Assembly (NCBI GenBank): GCA_964531735.1
Contig: CAZHGD010000011.1
Span: forward strand, 18,468 to 82,467
Source of the DNA: CAZHGD01 sp964531735
GTDB lineage: Bacteria > Armatimonadota > UBA10988
Direction of reading: 5' to 3'
Length of the DNA: 64,000 bases
This document shows positions 51,868 to 59,055 of this stretch, one piece after another. The position numbers and the translations under genes are program-made. Every line of letters starts with the position of its first letter. The stretch's first letter is position 1. The notes beneath the pieces are model-generated. The model saw nothing but the letters and a program-made list of their open reading frames with translations. It was not told the origin of the DNA and made no database searches.

Positions 51868-53177
51868 GGTTGCGGATCATCCGTTGGTCCGCACGCCGGC
51901 CGCGTGCGGTGCCCGGAGCCGGCGCCGAAGCGCTCACGCCAGGCTTGCCGCGCCGTGTCGATGGTGCCGTCGGCGGCGACGAACAGCTCGGAGCGCAGGT
52001 AGACCGGCTGCTTGGCCGGCACCCGCCACGAGTGCGAGCCGGGCGCCGCCTGCGGCGGGCAGCCGGTGGGCGCCACCAGGCCCAGGTAGTGGTTGGCTCG
52101 GTTGAAGAACGAGTTCGGCGAGGCGAACAGCGCATCGGGTGTCGCCTGGCGCGGCATCAGGTACTGCCGCGGATCCCACAGCAGGCCGATCACGCCGCCG
52201 TTGGGCCGCTGCACGGCCATCACGCCCTCGTCGCTGTCGGCCCGCCGCGTGACCAGACTGCCGTCAGCACCGGGCGCGAGGTTGCCCGGCGGCAGCAGCG
52301 CCGCCCGGGCGGTGCCGAAGGTGCCGTCGCCCACATTGAGCATGGGACCCTCGAGGCGCAGCAAGGTCATCGGCTGGTTGCACCAGACCACGTTGGTGTA
52401 CTTCACCACGCGCGGGTCGCTGGTTGGCCCCAGCCAGGCCTTGGCCAGCCAGCGGCGGCCCAGCCCGTCGCGCCAGGTGTCCTTGAGCGTCAGCAGATAG
52501 TCGCCAGCCGGATCGCGCGGAATCCAGGTCTTGGAGGGGAACAGCCAGCGCTCGACCACCTGCTGGCCGCCCGGCCCGCGGTCGAGGTAGGTGACGCGGC
52601 CGAGGCACGCGAAGGTGGCCACACGTTCCCACTGGTGCTGCTGCCGCGAGTAGATCAGCCCCGGACCGCGCTCGTCGCCGCAGCGCGGCAGAAAGACCAG
52701 GTAGGAGCCGGTGGCCACATAGATGGTGCCGTCTTCGGTGACCTCGCCCATCGACCGCTCGCGGAGTGTGTAGCGGGCGGGCAGCGTATCGAGCGGCTGG
52801 CAACTGGCGAGCGGAAAGGCGTAGCAGGTCGGCCGGCTGGTGTGCACGGCGCCAACAGTGAGCCGGCCGGCGCCGTGGCCGGCGACGGTCGCCATGGCGC
52901 GGAACCGCAGCCGCGTGGTGGTGAACGGCGCGAGCTTCGGGATCTGGATCTGAACGGGGTCGGAACTCCAGCCTTCCGGCAGGAACAGGTTGACGTTGAT
53001 GGTGTCGACGTCGCCGTCGCCGGTGTTGCGCAGCAACGCGCTGATCTCGACCGGCTCGCCGCAGACGGCCAGTGAGTGCGAGATCCACGGTGGGTCGAGG
53101 ACCAGCCTGCCGGTGGGCGCACCGCGGCCGGCCACCGTCGCTGCAAGCACCAAGAGCAGGGCCCAACGCTGGCTCAT
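51864..53177 (-). CDS. Secreted protein with an N-terminal CARDB/NEW3-like domain
   Basis: 437 residues from ATG 53177-53175 (GAGGGGAAA upstream); a much longer open frame upstream is non-coding shadow. Signal peptide about 1-19 (ALLLVLAATVAGRGA). Residues about 27-110 form a CARDB/NEW3-like sandwich (GEPVEISALLRNTGDGDVDTINVNLFLPEGW in parts). The remainder is beta-rich with many Trp and has no recognised family. Probably binds or processes extracellular polymer. Promoter TTGCTT-N17-TATGCT at 53264-53236. Partner gene downstream encodes an SGNH hydrolase. Confidence 0.7.
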   Translation of the reverse strand: MSQRWALLLVLAATVAGRGAPTGRLVLDPPWISHSLAVCGEPVEISALLRNTGDGDVDTINVNLFLPEGWSSDPVQIQIPKLAPFTTTRLRFRAMATVAGHGAGRLTVGAVHTSRPTCYAFPLASCQPLDTLPARYTLRERSMGEVTEDGTIYVATGSYLVFLPRCGDERGPGLIYSRQQHQWERVATFACLGRVTYLDRGPGGQQVVERWLFPSKTWIPRDPAGDYLLTLKDTWRDGLGRRWLAKAWLGPTSDPRVVKYTNVVWCNQPMTLLRLEGPMLNVGDGTFGTARAALLPPGNLAPGADGSLVTRRADSDEGVMAVQRPNGGVIGLLWDPRQYLMPRQATPDALFASPNSFFNRANHYLGLVAPTGCPPQAAPGSHSWRVPAKQPVYLRSELFVAADGTIDTARQAWRERFGAGSGHRTRPACGPTDDPQP

Positions 53178-53235
53178 CTGGGTTTCCCCTCGTTCCGGTC
53201 GTAATGCCGCCGGTCGCACGGCTGCCGGCGGTGAG

Positions 53236-53264
53236 AGCATAGCGCAGAACCGCCCGCCAAGCAA
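53236..53264 (-). promoter_or_regulatory. Promoter of the secreted protein/SGNH hydrolase pair
   Basis: On the minus strand TTGCTT (53264-53259), 17 nt, TATGCT (53241-53236). Predicted start near 53229, leader about 52 nt before ATG 53177. The -10 box is the same as in the promoter at 20741. Confidence 0.45.
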
Positions 53265-53281
53265 GCTGCCGCGGGTCGGCC

Positions 53282-53638
53282 TCAGCTTTGGGCGGCGATT
53301 AGCATCAGGACCAGCACCAGCAGGTTGCCGCCGCCGGTCAGCGCGCCCAGGATGATGCCCACCCAAGCGTGGGCCAAGCCATGCACGCGCGGTTCGCGGC
53401 GGTAGGCTCGCAGCCCGGCGATGCCCAGCGCGAAGGCCGGCGGACCAAGCAGCAGGCCCAGGCACGGGATCACCGCGAAGACGCCGCAGTAGTAGGCAGT
53501 CAGCGCCAGCGGGTTCTTCAGCGGGATCAGCGCGGTGCTGTCGTCCATCATCGGCGGCGCCACCGGGACCGGCGCGCCGCAGTGGCGGCAGAAGCGGGCG
53601 CCGGGCTCGACGGGCCGCTGGCAAGCGTTACAGTGCAT
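53282..53638 (-). CDS. Zinc-ribbon plus two-helix membrane protein (DUF4190-like)
   Basis: 118 residues. HCNACQRPV...RFCRHCGAPV at residues 1-25 is a zinc ribbon. After a short linker two membrane helices follow (about 46-73 and 88-116), separated by GLRAYRREPRVHGLAHAWVGI, the DUF4190 arrangement. Function unknown. It has its own promoter at 53690-53662 and GGGAG before the start; it is divergent from trxB. Confidence 0.8.
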   Translation of the reverse strand: MHCNACQRPVEPGARFCRHCGAPVPVAPPMMDDSTALIPLKNPLALTAYYCGVFAVIPCLGLLLGPPAFALGIAGLRAYRREPRVHGLAHAWVGIILGALTGGGNLLVLVLMLIAAQS

Positions 53639-53661
53639 GAGGGCACTCCCTGCTGCTGATG

Positions 53662-53690
53662 GCTGTAGCCGGCGCCGGCGGCTGTGTCAA
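53662..53690 (-). promoter_or_regulatory. Promoter of the zinc-ribbon membrane protein gene
   Basis: On the minus strand TTGACA (53690-53685), 17 nt, TACAGC (53667-53662). Predicted start near 53655, 17 nt before ATG 53638. Confidence 0.55.
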
Positions 53691-53708
53691 GCTCGTGACA
53701 CGGTTTCG

Positions 53709-53737
53709 TTGACGCTGCCGGACCTTGTCACTACGCT
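53709..53737 (+). promoter_or_regulatory. trxB promoter
   Basis: TTGACG (53709-53714), a 17-nt spacer and TACGCT (53732-53737). Predicted start near 53744; AGGGAGG at 53751-53757 and ATG 53763. The -10 is identical to that of the 3182 promoter. It lies back to back with the promoter at 53690. Confidence 0.62.
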
Positions 53738-53762
53738 AACCGGTGTGCGAAGGGAGGCCGTC

Positions 53763-54695
53763 ATGGACGATGTCCGCAACGTGATCATCATCGGCGCCGG
53801 TTGCGCCGGCTGGACCGCTGCGATCTATACCGCCCGCGCGGAACTGCAACCCCTGCTGTTCACCGGCAACGAGCTGGGCGGCCAACTGGCCATGACCACC
53901 GAGGTGGAGAACTACCCCGGCTTTCCCGAAGGCGTGATGGGCCCCGAACTGATGGATCGCTTCGAGCAGCAAGCCCGCCGGTTCGGCACCGAGGTGCGCG
54001 TCGAGCGAATCACCGCCGTCGACTTCGCTGCGCGGCCGTTCCAGGTCACCGCCGGCGAGCGCACTTGGCGCGCGCGCAGCGTGATCGTCTGCACCGGCTC
54101 CACGCCGCGGCGGATGAACATCCCTGGCGAGGCCGAGCTCTGGGGGCATGGCGTCACTGCCTGCGCCACCTGCGACGGCGCCTTTTACCGCAACCAGGAG
54201 GTCGCCGTCATCGGCGGCGGCGACACCGCGGCCGAGGAAGCGACCTTCCTGACGCGGTTCGCCTCCAAGGTCTATCTGGTCCATCGACGCGACGAGCTGC
54301 GCGCTTCCAAGATCATGGCCCAGCGCGTCTTGTCGCACCCGAAGATCGAAGTGGTTTGGAACAGCGTCGCCACCCAGTGTCTGGGCGACGCCGAGCAGGG
54401 CCTGACCGGTGTCGCACTCCGTAACGTGAAAACCGACGAGCAGTCGGTGCTGCCGGTCACCGGTTACTTCCTGGCGATTGGCCATGAACCGAACACCAAG
54501 CTGTTCGGCGGCCAGTTGGAGTTGGACGCAGCCGGCTACCTGGTCACCGATCGGCACCAGCAGACGAGCGTCGCGGGCGTGTTTGCAGGAGGCGACGTGC
54601 AGGATCACGAATGGCAGCAGGCCATCACCGCCTCCGGCACCGGTTGCGCCGCGGCGCTGGCGGCGGAGCACTACCTGGCCACACTCGCCGAGTGA
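53763..54695 (+). CDS. trxB: Thioredoxin reductase
   Basis: 310 residues. FAD motif IIIGAGCAGWTAAIY, redox-active CATCDGAF (about 137-144), NADPH motif VAVIGGGDTAAEEATFL and VHRRDELRASK, and C-terminal VAGVFAGGDVQDH. It reduces thioredoxin with NADPH in the cytoplasm. The first motif has GAGCAG where GAGPAG is usual: the Pro is replaced by Cys. Preceded by a clear promoter and a strong ribosome site. Confidence 0.94.
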   Translation: MDDVRNVIIIGAGCAGWTAAIYTARAELQPLLFTGNELGGQLAMTTEVENYPGFPEGVMGPELMDRFEQQARRFGTEVRVERITAVDFAARPFQVTAGERTWRARSVIVCTGSTPRRMNIPGEAELWGHGVTACATCDGAFYRNQEVAVIGGGDTAAEEATFLTRFASKVYLVHRRDELRASKIMAQRVLSHPKIEVVWNSVATQCLGDAEQGLTGVALRNVKTDEQSVLPVTGYFLAIGHEPNTKLFGGQLELDAAGYLVTDRHQQTSVAGVFAGGDVQDHEWQQAITASGTGCAAALAAEHYLATLAE

Positions 54696-54736
54696 GCAAG
54701 CGCGGGTGGCGGCCGGGCGCCGATGGGAGTGACCCG

Positions 54737-55753
54737 ATGCCGCAACCCGACTTCGCGAACCTGCAGGCTGTGCTGGAGCGCCGGGCTCCGGCGCGGCCGA
54801 CGCTGTTCGAGTTCTTCCTGAACGAGCGGCTGCACGAGCGCCTGGCCGGTGGTCCGCCCGCCGGACCCGACCTGCTCAGCCGCTGCCGGTGGCTGCTCAA
54901 GGCGTTCCTGGCCGCGGGCTACGACTACGTCACTGTGCCCGGCTCGAGCTTCCACTTCCCCAAGGGCGAGCGCCACCGCGCGGCGAGCCTGTCGCAGAAC
55001 GAAGGCGCGCTGATCGTCGATCGGGCCTCGTTCGAGCGCTACCCGTGGCCGGAGCCCGAGCAGTTCGACTACGGCCTGTTGACGGCGCTGGCGGCCGACC
55101 TGCCCGACGGCATGAAGCTGGTGGTCAGCGGGCCGGGCGGCGTGCTCGAGAACGTGACCGACCTGGTCGGGTTCGAGACCATGTGCCTGATGGTGCATGA
55201 TGACCCGGACCTGGCGCAGGACATCTTCGACGCGGTCGGCTCGCGCCTGGTGCGCCACTACACCATTGCCGCGGCGCACGACACGGTCGGGGCGCTGATC
55301 GGCAACGACGACTGGGGCCACAAGACGCAGACGATGCTGCCCCCGGCCCTGATGCGGCAGTACGTGTTCGGGTGGCACCAACGCCTCGTGGCGGCGATGC
55401 ACGCGGCGGGCAAGCCGGCCATTCTGCACTCGTGCGGCAACCGGCGCGATGTGCTGGGCGACATCATCGAGGGCCTCGGCTACGACGCGATCCACTCGTA
55501 CGAAGACCTGATCCAGCCGGTCGAGGAAGCCTACGAGCAGCACGCGGGACGCATTGCGACGCTCGGCGGCATCGATGTGGACTTCCTCTGCCGCGCGGAC
55601 CGGGCGGCGATCCAGGCGCGCTGCGAGGCGATGCTGGCCCGCAGCGCGGAGCGTGGCGGCTATGCGCTCGGGTCAGGCAACAGCATTCCGTATTACGTGC
55701 CGGACGAGGCCTGGCAGGCCATGGTGGAGGTGGCCACGGCCGGCCGCGGTTGA
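54737..55753 (+). CDS. Uroporphyrinogen decarboxylase (URO-D)-like protein, probable cobamide methyltransferase type
   Basis: 338 residues from ATG 54737 (GGGAG upstream). The URO-D barrel is visible: LLKAFLAAGYDYVTVPGS, VSGPGGVLENVTDLVGFETM and LIGNDDWGHKTQTMLPPALMR (in parts). ILHSCGNRRDVLGDIIE has the His-x-Cys pair that binds zinc in the MtaA/MtbA corrinoid methyltransferase branch, not in haem-forming HemE. The end IPYYVPDEAWQAM also fits that branch. Neither corrinoid protein nor hem genes lie nearby, so the substrate is unknown. It follows trxB by 41 nt and may share its transcript. Confidence 0.8.
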   Translation: MPQPDFANLQAVLERRAPARPTLFEFFLNERLHERLAGGPPAGPDLLSRCRWLLKAFLAAGYDYVTVPGSSFHFPKGERHRAASLSQNEGALIVDRASFERYPWPEPEQFDYGLLTALAADLPDGMKLVVSGPGGVLENVTDLVGFETMCLMVHDDPDLAQDIFDAVGSRLVRHYTIAAAHDTVGALIGNDDWGHKTQTMLPPALMRQYVFGWHQRLVAAMHAAGKPAILHSCGNRRDVLGDIIEGLGYDAIHSYEDLIQPVEEAYEQHAGRIATLGGIDVDFLCRADRAAIQARCEAMLARSAERGGYALGSGNSIPYYVPDEAWQAMVEVATAGRG

Positions 55754-55778
55754 CGCTCCGCCGGGAGTCCGGCATACT
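55750..55778 (+). promoter_or_regulatory. gatCAB promoter
   Basis: TTGACG (55750-55755, overlapping the upstream stop codon), 17 nt, CATACT (55773-55778). Predicted start near 55785; TAGGAGG at 55792-55798 and ATG 55809. Confidence 0.55.
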
Positions 55779-55808
55779 GGCCACATCCGGGTAGGAGGTC
55801 TCGGCCCG

Positions 55809-56108
55809 ATGCAGCTTTCCCGTGAAGAAGTCGCTCACGTCGCCTGGCTGGCGCGTCTGACGTTGACCGAAGAGGAACTCGACCGCTACGCCGGGCAGCT
55901 CAGCGGCATCCTGTCGCACATCCAGCGGCTGCAGGAGCTGGATGTCGAAGGGATCCCGCCGACCGCCATGGCGGTGGAGGCCGAGGGCAACGTGGTCCGC
56001 GCCGATGAGCCGCGACCGTCGTCGCCGCCCGAGGAGATCCTGGCCAACGCCGCCGATATCGAGGCCGGGCAGTTCCGCGTGCGAGCGATCCTGGAGGAGT
56101 CGGCCTGA
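55809..56108 (+). CDS. gatC: Glutamyl/aspartyl-tRNA amidotransferase subunit C
   Basis: 99 residues. LSREEVAHVAWLARLTLTEEEL, LSGILSHIQRLQELDVEGIPPTAM (parts) and VVRADEP are GatC hallmarks. It braces GatA against GatB in the enzyme that converts Glu-tRNA(Gln) and Asp-tRNA(Asn) to the amide forms. The stop overlaps the gatA ATG (TGATG). Confidence 0.95.
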   Translation: MQLSREEVAHVAWLARLTLTEEELDRYAGQLSGILSHIQRLQELDVEGIPPTAMAVEAEGNVVRADEPRPSSPPEEILANAADIEAGQFRVRAILEESA

Positions 56109-57595
56109 TGAGCGCTTTGTCGCAGTTGACTATCGACCAGGCCGCCGCCGGGCTGCGCGCCCGCGAGTTCAGCAGCGTCGAGCTGACTCAGGCCGTGCTG
56201 GCGCGCGTGCGAGCCGTCGAGCCCGAGGTGGCCGCCTACCTGCAGGTCACCGAGGCCGAGGCCCTGGCCATGGCCGCCGCGGCCGACGACCGCCTGCGCG
56301 CCGGTGACGCGCCGCTGCTCTGTGGCATTCCCGGCGCCATCAAGGACCTGATCGCCACGCGCGGCGTGCCCACGACCGCCGGCTCGAAGATCCTGGAGGG
56401 CTACCGACCGATCTACGACGCGACGGTGGTGTCGCGGCTGAAGGCCGACGGCTACGTCATGGTGGGCAAGTGCAACCTCGACGAGTACGCCATGGGCAGC
56501 TCGACCGAGACCTCGGCCTACCAGACCACGCGCAACCCGTTCTGTCCCGACTGTGTGCCGGGCGGCAGCAGCGGCGGCTCGGGCGCGGCCTGCGCCGCCG
56601 ATGAGGCGTTCTTCGCGCTGGGCACCGACACCGGCGGCAGCATCCGGCAGCCGGCCTCGCTGTGTGGCGTGGTCGGCATCAAGCCCACCTACGGGCGCGT
56701 GTCGCGCTGGGGTGTGGTGGCCATGGCCAGTTCGCTGGACCAGGTCGGCACGTTTGCGCGCACGGTGAAGGACGCGGCGACCGTGCTGGAGTGCATCGCC
56801 GGCCGAGACGAGCGCGACTCCACCTCGTCGGCACGGCCCGTGCCGGACTGGCGCGCGGCCTGTGGCCAGGACGTCAAGGGCCTGCGCATCGGCGTGCCGA
56901 AGGAGTACTTCATCGAGGGCATGGACCCCGAGGTGGAATCCGGCGTGCGCACGGCGGTGGCGCAGTTGGAGAGCCTCGGCGCGGTGGCCGAAGAGATGTC
57001 GCTGCCGCACACCGAGTACGCACTGCCGGTCTACTACATCATCATGCCCTGCGAGGTGTCGGCCAACCTGGCGCGCTACGACGGCATCCGCTTCGGGGTG
57101 CCGCAGCCCGGCGAGACGATGTGGGACGCCTACGGCAAGACGCGTGGCCAGGGCTTCGGCGCCGAGGTCAAGCGGCGCATCATGCTCGGCACCTATGCGC
57201 TGAGCGCGGGTTACCACGACGCCTACTACGTCCGCGCGCAGCAGGTGCGCACGCTGATCCGCCAGGACTTCCAGCAGGCGTTCGAGCGCTTCGACGCGAT
57301 TGTCTGTCCGGCTTCGCCCACGACGGCCTGGCCGTTCGGCGCCAAAATGGACGATCCGGTGCAGATGTACCTGTCCGACGTGTTCACGCTGGCCGCGTCG
57401 CTGGCGGGCCTGCCGGGCCTGGTGGTGCCGTGCGGGTTCGACACCGCGGCCAAGCCGATCGGCATGCAGTTGATTGCGCCGCACTGGCGCGAGGACACCC
57501 TGTTCGCGCTGGCGCACGCGTTCGAGCAGCACACGACCTGGTCGCAGCCGCAGAATCGCGACAAACTGCGCGTCGGGAAGGGAGGTGCCCAATGA
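56108..57595 (+). CDS. gatA: Glutamyl/aspartyl-tRNA amidotransferase subunit A
   Basis: 495 residues. Amidase signature family: catalytic Lys in GIPGAIKDLIATRGVPTTAGS (about residue 78), GGSSGGSGAACAAD and DTGGSIRQPAS with the cis-Ser/Ser pair, and KPTYGRVSRWG. It hydrolyses glutamine to feed ammonia to GatB. Length is normal; it overlaps gatC by one nucleotide and gatB by 4 nt. Confidence 0.97.
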   Translation: MSALSQLTIDQAAAGLRAREFSSVELTQAVLARVRAVEPEVAAYLQVTEAEALAMAAAADDRLRAGDAPLLCGIPGAIKDLIATRGVPTTAGSKILEGYRPIYDATVVSRLKADGYVMVGKCNLDEYAMGSSTETSAYQTTRNPFCPDCVPGGSSGGSGAACAADEAFFALGTDTGGSIRQPASLCGVVGIKPTYGRVSRWGVVAMASSLDQVGTFARTVKDAATVLECIAGRDERDSTSSARPVPDWRAACGQDVKGLRIGVPKEYFIEGMDPEVESGVRTAVAQLESLGAVAEEMSLPHTEYALPVYYIIMPCEVSANLARYDGIRFGVPQPGETMWDAYGKTRGQGFGAEVKRRIMLGTYALSAGYHDAYYVRAQQVRTLIRQDFQQAFERFDAIVCPASPTTAWPFGAKMDDPVQMYLSDVFTLAASLAGLPGLVVPCGFDTAAKPIGMQLIAPHWREDTLFALAHAFEQHTTWSQPQNRDKLRVGKGGAQ

Positions 57596-59052
57596 GCCGG
57601 TGGGAGACGGTAATCGGCCTCGAGGTGCACACGCAGTTGCTGACGCGCAGCAAGATGTTCTGCGCTTGCGACAACGACTACGCCGGCGCGGAGCCGAACG
57701 CGCACGTCTGCCCGGTCTGCCTCGGCGCGCCGGGCATGATGCCCGCGGTCAACGAGCAGGCGCTGACCTATGGCATCATGGCCGCCCTGGCGCTCAACTG
57801 CCAGGTGCCCGAGTTCTCGTGGTTCGAGCGCAAGAACTACCCGTACCCTGACTTGGTCAAGGGCTTCCAACTCACCCAGTACGCCTATCCGATCGGCGCC
57901 CACGGCTACATCGACATCGAAGTCGGCGACGCGGCGCGGCGGATCGGCGTCAACCGGGTCCACCTGGAAGAAGACACCGCCAAGAACACGCACGTCACGC
58001 TGCACGGTGAGAGCTACTCGCTGGTGGACTGCAACCGGGCCGGTGTGCCGTTGATGGAGATCGTCACCGAGCCGGACGCGCGCTCGGCCGACGAGGCGGT
58101 GGCCTACCTGAAGAAGCTGCGCGACATCCTGATCTACCTCGGCATCGCCAACGGCCGCATGGAAGAGGGCGCCATGCGCCTGGAGGCCAACGTCAGCGTG
58201 CGCACGCCCGAAGAGGCGGCCGCCGGCGTGCTGCGCAAGCGCTGCGAGGTGAAGAACCTGAACAGCTTCGACGCCGTCCACGCGGCGCTCGAATACGAGA
58301 TCAAGCGGCAAATCGGCGTCTATGAGCGTGGCGAGGACGTGCAGCAGGTGACCATGGGCTGGGATTCGGCGCATGGCCGCACGGTGTTCCAGCGCTCCAA
58401 GGAGGAGGCGCAGGACTACCGCTACTTCCCCGAGCCCGACCTGCCGCCGCTGCGGTTCAGCCGCGAGGAAGTGGCCGCGGTGGCCGCGGCGCTGCCGGAA
58501 CTGCGCCATCACATCATCGAGCGCTACGAGCACGATCTGGGCCTCGACCGCTACCGTGCCGAGCTGCTGACCCAGACCCGCTCGCTGGCTGACTACTTCG
58601 AGGCGGCACTGGCCGTCTGCCCGCAGGTGGAGCGCCTGGCCAACCTGTTGCTGGGCGACTTCATGGCCCAGGTGAACGAGCGCGTGCTGAGCCTGGAGGA
58701 CTGTGGGGCCTGGCCGGTGGCCGCGAGCGAACTGGCCGAACTGGCGCGGCAATGGGAGGCCGGCGAGGTGACCGGCCCGCAGGTCAAGCAACTGCTGCCG
58801 CGGCTGTTCGAGACGGGTGAGACCGTCGCCGCGGCCAAGGACGCGCTGAACCTCAAGGTGGTCGGCGCGGCCGACGAGCTGCTGCCGGTGATCGACCAGG
58901 TGCTGGCCGCCAACCAGGACGCCGTCGAGAAGATCCGCGCGGGCAACACCAAGGTGATGGCCTTCTTGGTGGGCCAGGTGATGAAGGCCACGCGCGGCCA
59001 GGCCGAACCAGGCGAAGTCAACCGGTTACTGGCGGAACGGCTGGGGAGCTGA
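57592..59052 (+). CDS. gatB: Glutamyl/aspartyl-tRNA amidotransferase subunit B
   Basis: 486 residues from ATG 57592 (GGAGGTG upstream, ATGA overlap with gatA). The open frame continues upstream inside gatA but the family N-terminus VIGLEVHTQLLT fixes this start. CDNDY...HVCPVCLGAPGMMP holds a zinc-type Cys set; YPYPDLVKGFQLTQY and LEEDTAKNTH are kinase-domain features, and a YqeY-like tail ends the chain. It phosphorylates and amidates the tRNA-bound Glu/Asp. The presence of GatCAB suggests the organism lacks GlnRS or AsnRS. Confidence 0.97.
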   Translation: MSRWETVIGLEVHTQLLTRSKMFCACDNDYAGAEPNAHVCPVCLGAPGMMPAVNEQALTYGIMAALALNCQVPEFSWFERKNYPYPDLVKGFQLTQYAYPIGAHGYIDIEVGDAARRIGVNRVHLEEDTAKNTHVTLHGESYSLVDCNRAGVPLMEIVTEPDARSADEAVAYLKKLRDILIYLGIANGRMEEGAMRLEANVSVRTPEEAAAGVLRKRCEVKNLNSFDAVHAALEYEIKRQIGVYERGEDVQQVTMGWDSAHGRTVFQRSKEEAQDYRYFPEPDLPPLRFSREEVAAVAAALPELRHHIIERYEHDLGLDRYRAELLTQTRSLADYFEAALAVCPQVERLANLLLGDFMAQVNERVLSLEDCGAWPVAASELAELARQWEAGEVTGPQVKQLLPRLFETGETVAAAKDALNLKVVGAADELLPVIDQVLAANQDAVEKIRAGNTKVMAFLVGQVMKATRGQAEPGEVNRLLAERLGS

Positions 59053-59055
59053 GCG

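Noticed and set aside
56662..57591. Upstream extension of gatB to 796 codons
   Set aside because: It overlaps gatA in another frame; the GatB family N-terminus and a ribosome site place the start at 57592.
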